Assembly (NCBI GenBank): GCA_002256245.1
Contig: NKIU01000005.1
Coordinates: forward strand, 124,001-188,000
Direction of reading: 5' to 3'
DNA: 64,000 nucleotides
Source of the DNA: Pseudorhodobacter sp. PARRP1
GTDB lineage: Bacteria; Pseudomonadota; Alphaproteobacteria; Rhodobacterales; Rhodobacteraceae
Part shown: piece by piece, positions 57,816 through 64,000 of the stretch
Numbering within the stretch: the first letter of the stretch is position 1
Layout of the letters: each line of letters starts with the position of its first letter
Notes under the pieces: model-generated
What the model was told of the DNA's origin: nothing
What the model saw: only the letters and a program-made list of their open reading frames with translations
Databases searched by the model: none
Translations under genes and position numbers: made by a program

Positions 57816-58991
57816 TCATTGGGCGGCTGCGGCCTGCAATGCGGCTTTCGCCTTCATGTGGGTGGCTGCCTGGGCATAACCGCCCGCCGCCCCGTCGATG
57901 AAGTGCATGTGATCGTGCGCACGAAGCGACGGCACGATGCAGGTGACAAGCGCCTGATCCTGTTTATGCAGGCCAAATTGGCAAACTCCGGCGCTTGCTG
58001 CGGCGTCAAGCAGGGCTTCAATCTCGGCAAGCCCGGCGGCGTTGATATCAAGGGTCATCTTGAGGCCATCGTCAAACTTGCGGAAATCGGTGTTGCGCGT
58101 CATCTGCCGGGCATAGTCGCGCGCGTTAAATCCGCCAAGCGTCAGATTGGTGCGATACAGAAACACGGTCATAAAGATCGCGACGACCACCTTAAGCCGG
58201 GCCATCATGCGTTTGCCACGTGGCGCACGGGCATTGGTCTCGGAGGCGACACCGCCAAGGCTTAGATGGGGCACCGGACCTTCCGGCGGAAGCGGGTTGC
58301 CGAGGCCGCCAGCCTTATTGGCGACGGCCACGACATCGGCCACGAGTGTCCGAAACGCGTCGGATCGGGCGGTATCGCGGGGCACGGCGATGATCGAGAC
58401 AATCTGGCCATTGCGTGATGCAATCGGATTCCATCGACACGAAAGCCCCGTCAGATCGGCCCGGCTGCCCGGTTCTGCCGGGGGCACGGCAAACCGACCC
58501 AGTTTCATCTGTGCTTCGGCCCAAGCAGCGCCACCGCCCGCGAACATTGCAAAGGTCATGTCCGAACTTGCCTGAAACCGTGCGATCCCCACATCATGAC
58601 CCGCCGCGCGAATGGCATCCAGCGGCACCAATGCTGTGCGCATGTTCAGGCCCAGATCATCCTCGATCCAGCGCGCCACAGCTGCCAAGGCCGCGCCAGC
58701 GGCGGCCATGCCGTTTGGCGGCACCGCAATGACTGCACCGTCGCCGCCGAACACGAACGGATAGTCGCCGCCCTCCAGCCCATTGAGCACGGCGGTGATC
58801 ACCGAGGCCCCGGCCATGTTCACCGATTTATACTTGCCCTGCGCAATCGCCTCTGTCGATGACACGACGTCAGCCACCGCCAAAGCCCAGCCTTCGGGCA
58901 GCGGTCTATAGCGTGTCAGATTGGCCACATCTTCAAATTCGGCGAAAGTCGGCAGGTCTGACAGGAAAACAGAGGCACGCGGATCATTCAT
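57816..58991 (-). CDS. DUF3095 protein with nucleotide-cyclase-like motifs
   Basis: A 391-aa DUF3095 protein. Residues 37-48 (LAVADVVSSTEA) and 78-90 (FVFGGDGAVIAV) look like the first metal-binding strand and the GDG hairpin of class III cyclases or GGDEF domains, with Asp41 and Asp84 as candidate metal ligands. The C-terminal half (about 260-391) has no recognised fold. No cyclase Asn/Arg pair was located, so catalysis is unproven. It is the most upstream gene of the minus-strand cyclic-nucleotide cluster and diverges from the peptide-importer operon (270-bp gap). Family naming is firm; function is inferred. Confidence 0.75.
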   Translation of the reverse strand: MNDPRASVFLSDLPTFAEFEDVANLTRYRPLPEGWALAVADVVSSTEAIAQGKYKSVNMAGASVITAVLNGLEGGDYPFVFGGDGAVIAVPPNGMAAAGAALAAVARWIEDDLGLNMRTALVPLDAIRAAGHDVGIARFQASSDMTFAMFAGGGAAWAEAQMKLGRFAVPPAEPGSRADLTGLSCRWNPIASRNGQIVSIIAVPRDTARSDAFRTLVADVVAVANKAGGLGNPLPPEGPVPHLSLGGVASETNARAPRGKRMMARLKVVVAIFMTVFLYRTNLTLGGFNARDYARQMTRNTDFRKFDDGLKMTLDINAAGLAEIEALLDAAASAGVCQFGLHKQDQALVTCIVPSLRAHDHMHFIDGAAGGYAQAATHMKAKAALQAAAAQ

Positions 58992-59261
58992 GCGGGCAGC
59001 CTAGCATGGTTTTCAAAGGATGCAGGGTTCAAAAGCTGTTTGCTCTCAACAGTGCAAACAACACTCCGTGTCTCAATTTTGCAAGGCTGTGCGGATGCCT
59101 GCACCTGTGCTGCGAAAGCAGAACTTCGGCACGGCCAAGACCATTTTCAACCGATGACGTTGCATTTTGATTGCATTTCGCGAGAACTCCCGCTTGCAAT
59201 GGCACGGCCAAGCACCGGATCCGGCACGATCCGAACCAAAGGACGGAATAGGTCGGAACGG

Positions 59262-61184
59262 ATGACACAACAGCAACTTGGCATCGGCACAGATTTGTTG
59301 CGGGTAGAGGACGTGAAAGTGTCCTTTCCCCTGGCGACAGGCCAGGTTGATGCGCTGAAAGGCGTGGACCTGCGGGTGTTGCCCGGCAAGATCACGGCGT
59401 TGGTCGGCGAGTCTGGGTCGGGGAAATCGGTGCTGGGCCAGACCATCATGGGGCTTCAGCCAAGCTTCGCGCAGGTCAGCGGTGGGGTGCTGCTGGCCGA
59501 TCCTGCTGCTCCGGATGGCCAGCGCGAGTTGTTGGGTCTGCCACGAGATGGCCGCCTCATCCGCAGCGTGCGTGGCCGCAAGATAGGAATGATCTTTCAA
59601 GAGCCGATGACCTCATTTTCAGCGCTGCACACCATCGGCAATCAGATTTCCGAAGCGCTGCGCATCCACGAACCTGTCTCGGCCAAAGAACAGCGCGAAC
59701 GCTGCGAGGACATGCTGTCGCTGGTTGGCTTTTCCAAGCCGGGCCGCGTGTTTGACATGTATCCGTTCGAGCTTTCGGGCGGGATGCGGCAGCGCGCGAT
59801 GATCGCTATGGCGCTGATTTGCAGCCCGCAACTGCTGATCGCGGATGAGCCGACAACGGCGCTGGATGTCACCATTCAGGCGCAAATCCTGACGCTACTG
59901 CGCGATCTGCAACAGCGGTTGGGCATGGCCATTCTGCTCATCACGCATGATCTGGGCGTTGTGGCGAATGTCACTGACGAGGTGGTCGTGCTGTATCAGG
60001 GCCGCATCATGGAATCTGGCCCGGTGGATGACATTTTCCGACGGCCGCAGCACCCGTATCTGAAAGGGCTGATGGCGGCCATTCCGCATTTTGGCATGAC
60101 GCGGGGCGAACGTTTGCGCCCGCTGCGCGATATCCAGATCAACCGCGACAAGTTGATGTCCGCGATTGGCGGCGCGAAGCCCGCAGCGAAAGCAGAAGCA
60201 CCCGAGGTTTTGCTGTCTGTTCGCAACCTGTCAAAAACCTATGAGACCCGCGATCAGGCCTGGGACATACGCAAATCTGCCAAGCCTGCGCCCGCGGTGG
60301 ACGGTGTCAGCTTTGACATCAAGCGCGGCGAATGTCTGGGGCTGGTCGGAGAAAGTGGCTGCGGCAAAACCACGGTCAGCAAGATCTTGATGCGCGCGGT
60401 CGCGCCCGACACAGGGTCGGTGATCTACAACGATGGCTCGGGGCCTGTTGATGTTCTCAACGCCAAAGGCGAGGATTTGCAGCGCCTGCGCACGCAGATT
60501 CAGATGGTGTTTCAAGACCCGGTCTCGTCGTTGTCGCCGCGCATGACGGTGGGCAACATATTATCCGAGCCGCTGGATATTCACCGGCGCGGCACACCTG
60601 CCGAACGCCGCGAGACGGTTGAGGCGCTGCTGGGCGCAATCGGGTTGGGGCAATCGGCCCGTCACCGCTATCCGCATAGTTTTTCTGGCGGCCAACGCCA
60701 GCGGGTGGGTATCGCGCGGGCGCTGGCGCTGGCACCCGGCTTGATTGTGTGCGACGAACCGGTTTCTGCACTGGATGTCTCCGTTCAGGCGCAGATTTTG
60801 AACCTGCTGAAAGATTTGCAGAAAGATCTTGGGCTGACCTATCTTTTCATCTCGCACAATCTGGCGGTGGTCGATTACATGGCCGACCGGGTTGCGGTGA
60901 TGTGGGCCGGGCGGATTGTGGAAATCGCCGCGCGCGAGACGATCATGACAGCGCCCGTGCATCCCTACACCAAAGCGCTGCTGGCGGCTGTGCCCTATCC
61001 CGATCTGGATCGGCGGCTGGATTTTGCCACCTTCAACGGCAACACCGCGTTGACCAGCGCGAACTGGGCGCAGGCTTTCAGGGCCGAGGCGAACGAAGGC
61101 GAAGATCTGGCACCGCTTGATCTGGGCGATGGTCATTTTGTGTTGGCCCGGAAATCAGCGGATGTCGGAGAGTTGAAAGCATGA
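59262..61184 (+). CDS. Fused dual-ATPase subunit of a peptide/opine-type ABC importer (DppD-DppF fusion)
   Basis: A 640-aa protein with two complete nucleotide-binding domains. First: Walker [12 protein letters not shown] (about 49-59), signature LSGGMRQR (171-178) and DEPTTALD. Second: [11 protein letters not shown] (about 363-373), [15 protein letters not shown] and [10 protein letters not shown]. Each is followed by the oligopeptide/dipeptide C-terminal domain. ATG 59262 matches the family start; the open frame to 59040 is spurious. It energises uptake by the downstream binding protein and permeases. Its stop overlaps the next start (ATGA). Confidence 0.9.
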   Translation: MTQQQLGIGTDLLRVEDVKVSFPLATGQVDALKGVDLRVLPGKITALVGESGSGKSVLGQTIMGLQPSFAQVSGGVLLADPAAPDGQRELLGLPRDGRLIRSVRGRKIGMIFQEPMTSFSALHTIGNQISEALRIHEPVSAKEQRERCEDMLSLVGFSKPGRVFDMYPFELSGGMRQRAMIAMALICSPQLLIADEPTTALDVTIQAQILTLLRDLQQRLGMAILLITHDLGVVANVTDEVVVLYQGRIMESGPVDDIFRRPQHPYLKGLMAAIPHFGMTRGERLRPLRDIQINRDKLMSAIGGAKPAAKAEAPEVLLSVRNLSKTYETRDQAWDIRKSAKPAPAVDGVSFDIKRGECLGLVGESGCGKTTVSKILMRAVAPDTGSVIYNDGSGPVDVLNAKGEDLQRLRTQIQMVFQDPVSSLSPRMTVGNILSEPLDIHRRGTPAERRETVEALLGAIGLGQSARHRYPHSFSGGQRQRVGIARALALAPGLIVCDEPVSALDVSVQAQILNLLKDLQKDLGLTYLFISHNLAVVDYMADRVAVMWAGRIVEIAARETIMTAPVHPYTKALLAAVPYPDLDRRLDFATFNGNTALTSANWAQAFRAEANEGEDLAPLDLGDGHFVLARKSADVGELKA

Positions 61185-63070
61185 TCACCCGGCGCAACGC
61201 TTTGACATTGCTGGCGTCGGTTGCGCTTCCAACTTACGCTTGGGCGGAATCGCCGTTCTTTGCCATCGAAGTCAAGATGGGGAACATGCCACCGCTTCCC
61301 GAGCGTCTGCCGCGCAATCCGCGTGTGATCGACTTGCCTGCGATGGGGCGTACCACCGGGCGTTTGGGCGGCAGCGTGCGGATGCTGGTCAGCGGGCAAC
61401 GCGACGTGCGCCTGCTGCCGATCTACAGCTATGCCCGTCTGGTGGGGTATGACGCTGATCTGAACCTTGTGCCCGATATTCTGGAAGGGTTTGATGCGGT
61501 TGAGGACCGTATCTTTACCCTGCATCTGCGCGAGGGACATCGCTGGTCAGATGGCACACCCTTCACGGCAGAGGATTTCCGCTACTGCTGGGAAGACATG
61601 ATGAACAACGCCGATCTGTATCGCGGCGGACCTCCGGTTGATCTGATCGCCGACGGCAAGGTTGTCGAGTTCAGCGTGATTGATCCGGTGACAGTGCGCT
61701 ACACCTTCGCCAGCCCGATGCCAGATTTTCTGCCCAAATTGGCCGCCCCCCTGCCGCTGATCCTGTATGTGCCGCATCTTTATATGAAGCAGTTCCACGC
61801 GAAGTATCAGACGCCAGAAAAACTGGCAGAGTTGATCGAAAACAACCGCGTTGACGACTGGCAGGGCCTGCATGCCAAGATGGGCCGCTCGATCCGCCCC
61901 GAAAACCCCGGCCTGCCAACGTTAGAGGCATGGCGGCCGCGCACGGCCCCCCCGGCCGAGCAGTTTGTGTTTGAGCGCAACGCCTATTTCCACCGCGTCG
62001 ATCAGACCGGGCAGCAGCTGCCGTATTTTGACCGCATCGTGCTGGATGTGGCGTCGGCAGATATCATTCCGGCCAAGACGGCGACCGGAGAAAGCGATTT
62101 GCAGGCGGGGGGCATCAGCTTTCCGGACTATACGCTGATGAAACAGGCCGAAAAGCAGCACCCTTTGAAAGTGTCGTTGTGGCGACGCACGCAAGGGTCG
62201 AGCGTGGCGTTGTTCCCCAACCTGAACTGCAAAGACCAGGTGTGGCGCACGCTGTTCCAAGATGTGCGGATGCGGCGGGCGCTTTCGGTGGCGATCAACC
62301 GGCATGAGATCAACAAGGTTAACTTCTTCGGCCTTGGGCGCGAAAGTGCGGACACTGTGCTACCCGAAAGCCAGCTTTACCGCCCGGAATATGCGCAGGC
62401 TTGGGCGCAGTATGATCCCGATCTGGCCAACCGTCTGCTCGACGAATTGGGACTGACCGAGCGCGGCGGCGGCGGTATCCGCATTCTGCCGGATGGCAGG
62501 CAGGCGGGTATCGTGGTGGAAACCGCGGGCGAAAGCAGTCTGGAAGTGGATGTGCTGGAGTTGATTGTTGATCACATGCGTGATGTCGGCATCGCCATAT
62601 ACATCCGTGCCAGCCAGCGCGACATCTTCCGCAGCCGGGCCATGGGGGGCGATGTGCAGATGTCGGTCTGGGCAGGCATCGACAATGGCGTGCCAACCGC
62701 AGACATGGCCCCCGATCAACTGGCGCCGACGCACAGCGATCAGCTGCAATGGCCTGTCTGGGGCAGTTGGTATATGTCGGCAGAAACCGCAGGCGCGGCC
62801 CCCGATCTGCCCGCGGCAATGCATCTGATTGACCTGCTGAAGCAATGGCGCAACACCACCACGACTGCCGCGCGCGCCGAAATCTGGGCGCAAATGCTAA
62901 CGCTTTGGGCGGATCAGGTGTTTTCCATCGGCACGGTAAATTCGGCTCCGCAGCCCGTCGTGCGGGCGGCAAGGATGCGCAATGTGCCCGAAGACGCGCT
63001 GTATGGCTTTACGCCAACCAGCTTTCTGGGTGCCTACATGCCCGACACGTTCTTTTATGCAAGGGAGTAG
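61181..63070 (+). CDS. ABC transporter substrate-binding protein, family 5 (peptide/opine type), Tat-like leader
   Basis: A 629-aa extracytoplasmic solute receptor of the SBP_bac_5 family. The leader [22 protein letters not shown] contains a twin-arginine-type start and an AWA cleavage site. VEDRIFTLHLREGHRWSDGTPFTAEDF is the family signature. The length of about 630 residues fits the larger members of the family (for example those for opines or oligopeptides). It starts by ATGA overlap with the ATPase gene. The ligand cannot be inferred. Confidence 0.88.
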   Translation: MITRRNALTLLASVALPTYAWAESPFFAIEVKMGNMPPLPERLPRNPRVIDLPAMGRTTGRLGGSVRMLVSGQRDVRLLPIYSYARLVGYDADLNLVPDILEGFDAVEDRIFTLHLREGHRWSDGTPFTAEDFRYCWEDMMNNADLYRGGPPVDLIADGKVVEFSVIDPVTVRYTFASPMPDFLPKLAAPLPLILYVPHLYMKQFHAKYQTPEKLAELIENNRVDDWQGLHAKMGRSIRPENPGLPTLEAWRPRTAPPAEQFVFERNAYFHRVDQTGQQLPYFDRIVLDVASADIIPAKTATGESDLQAGGISFPDYTLMKQAEKQHPLKVSLWRRTQGSSVALFPNLNCKDQVWRTLFQDVRMRRALSVAINRHEINKVNFFGLGRESADTVLPESQLYRPEYAQAWAQYDPDLANRLLDELGLTERGGGGIRILPDGRQAGIVVETAGESSLEVDVLELIVDHMRDVGIAIYIRASQRDIFRSRAMGGDVQMSVWAGIDNGVPTADMAPDQLAPTHSDQLQWPVWGSWYMSAETAGAAPDLPAAMHLIDLLKQWRNTTTTAARAEIWAQMLTLWADQVFSIGTVNSAPQPVVRAARMRNVPEDALYGFTPTSFLGAYMPDTFFYARE

Positions 63071-63073
63071 GCC

Positions 63074-64000
63074 ATGATCCGCTATATCCTGCTGCGCTGC
63101 CTTGCGATGATCCCGACGCTGTTCCTGATCTCGGTTCTGGTGTTTTTCATCATCGAGTTGCCGCCGGGCGACTACTTTGAAAGCTATGTCTCCGAGTTGC
63201 GGTCGTTGGGCGAATCCGCCGATCTGGCCGAGATTGACATGCTGCGCGAACGTTACGGCTTCGATCAGCCGCAGGTGGTGCGCTACCTGTGGTGGGTTGG
63301 CGGGATGCTGCATGGCGATTTTGGCTATTCGTTCGAATACCGCCTGCCGGTCAGCGAGGTGGTGGGTGACAGGCTGTGGCTGACCGTGCTTTTGTCCACC
63401 GTCACCATCTTGTTCACATGGATCATAGCGTTTCCCATCGGCATCTACTCGGCAACGCACCAATACAGTTGGGGCGATTACGGGCTGACCTTTCTGGGCC
63501 TGTTGGGCATCGCTGTGCCGAATTTCATGCTTGCCTTGGTGATGATGTATTTCGCGAATGTCTGGTTCGGCGTGTCAATCGGCAACCTGATGGACCGCGA
63601 ATTTTTGAACGAGCCGATGAGTTGGGCAAAGTTTTCCTCGATCCTGTCGCATATCTGGATTCCGGTGGTGATCATCGGCACAGCCGGAACCGCCAGCATG
63701 GTGCGGCGCCTGCGCGCAAACCTGCTGGACGAATTGCACAAGCAGTACGTCACAACGGCGCGCGCAAAAGGCCTGCATCCGTTCAAGGTGCTGGTGAAAT
63801 ATCCCCTGCGGATGGCGCTGAACTTTTTCATATCAGACATCGGCTCTATCCTGCCTGCGATGATTTCAGGGGCGGAAGTTACCGCAATCGTGCTGTCGCT
63901 GGAAACCACAGGACCGATGCTGATCCGCGCGCTGCAAAGTCAGGATATGTATCTGGCGGGGTCGTTTCTGATGTTCCTGGCGTTTCTGACCGTGATCGGG
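63074..64000 (+). CDS. ABC transporter permease, DppB/OppB type (C-terminus beyond window)
   Basis: A permease open for 309 codons to the window edge, so its end is missing. The first transmembrane helix (MIRYILLRCLAMIPTLFLIS) and the ELPPGDYFESY loop are typical of DppB. The TTARAKGLHPFKVLVKYPLRMAL segment is the EAA loop that contacts the ATPase. It starts 3 bases after the binding-protein stop with GGGAG upstream. A second permease (DppC-like) is expected just beyond the window. Confidence 0.9.
   Translation, partial: MIRYILLRCLAMIPTLFLISVLVFFIIELPPGDYFESYVSELRSLGESADLAEIDMLRERYGFDQPQVVRYLWWVGGMLHGDFGYSFEYRLPVSEVVGDRLWLTVLLSTVTILFTWIIAFPIGIYSATHQYSWGDYGLTFLGLLGIAVPNFMLALVMMYFANVWFGVSIGNLMDREFLNEPMSWAKFSSILSHIWIPVVIIGTAGTASMVRRLRANLLDELHKQYVTTARAKGLHPFKVLVKYPLRMALNFFISDIGSILPAMISGAEVTAIVLSLETTGPMLIRALQSQDMYLAGSFLMFLAFLTVIG

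Noticed and set aside
50059-58991. The cyclic-nucleotide cluster considered as a CBASS-type anti-phage system.
   Set aside because: No CD-NTase, Cap effector or ubiquitin-like accessory gene is present; the cyclases are class III membrane enzymes and there are no neighbouring mobile genes.

Overview
This is a GC-rich, densely coded chromosomal window. It most likely comes from a Rhodobacteraceae alphaproteobacterium of the Rhodobacter/Gemmobacter/Tabrizicola type. The taxonomic signs are an opgG-opgI-opgH-opgC operon in the Rhodobacter sphaeroides order, an ALDH16-type double aldehyde dehydrogenase next to deoC, and an RTX protein with an otherwise metabolic gene set. I saw no rRNA, tRNA, CRISPR array, insertion sequence or prophage gene. 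Coding runs on both strands in operon-sized blocks, often joined by 4-bp ATGA/GTGA overlaps.

Positions 1-18.7 kb are amino-acid catabolism. A partial AcuI-like reductase and a GntR/FCD regulator (minus strand) diverge from a plus-strand operon: DapA-like lyase, D-amino-acid/D-hydroxyproline oxidase, proline racemase-family epimerase, two SDRs and a pyrroline-5-carboxylate reductase-like protein. This resembles a hydroxyproline pathway. After a convergent gap holding a palindromic repeat come two SDRs and a LysR regulator. Next is a six-gene minus-strand operon in which every junction is an ATGA overlap: TPP enzyme, HyuA, HyuB, aminotransferase, uronate-dehydrogenase-like protein, FAD oxidase. 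Its substrate is unknown.

Positions 18.7-44 kb hold an acetaldehyde dehydrogenase with DUF779 and an AcoR-like regulator lacking its AAA+ domain. They also hold the osmoregulated periplasmic glucan operon, a NicO metal exporter with DUF1007, a GNAT acetyltransferase, a second GntR/DapA-like pair, and a deoxyribose-phosphate module (DeoR regulator, deoC, ALDH16). An RTX protein, a LytS/LytTR two-component system and a molybdenum hydroxylase with a MoaD-like protein complete the stretch.

Positions 44.1-50.1 kb are surface polysaccharide genes (two glycosyltransferases, a polysaccharide deacetylase, a nucleotide-sugar dehydrogenase) and a calcineurin-like phosphoesterase.

Positions 50.0-59.0 kb are the most unusual part: a minus-strand cluster that looks like a complete cyclic-nucleotide circuit. 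It encodes a DUF3095 protein with cyclase-like motifs, a 906-aa ABC exporter-like protein with every ATPase motif degraded and a large insertion, a stand-alone cNMP-binding protein, an MBL-fold hydrolase, a membrane adenylate cyclase whose transition-state Arg is Lys, and an adenylate cyclase fused to a 2Fe-2S ferredoxin domain and a His-containing membrane domain. From 59.3 kb to the window end is a peptide/opine-type ABC importer operon, cut off by the window.
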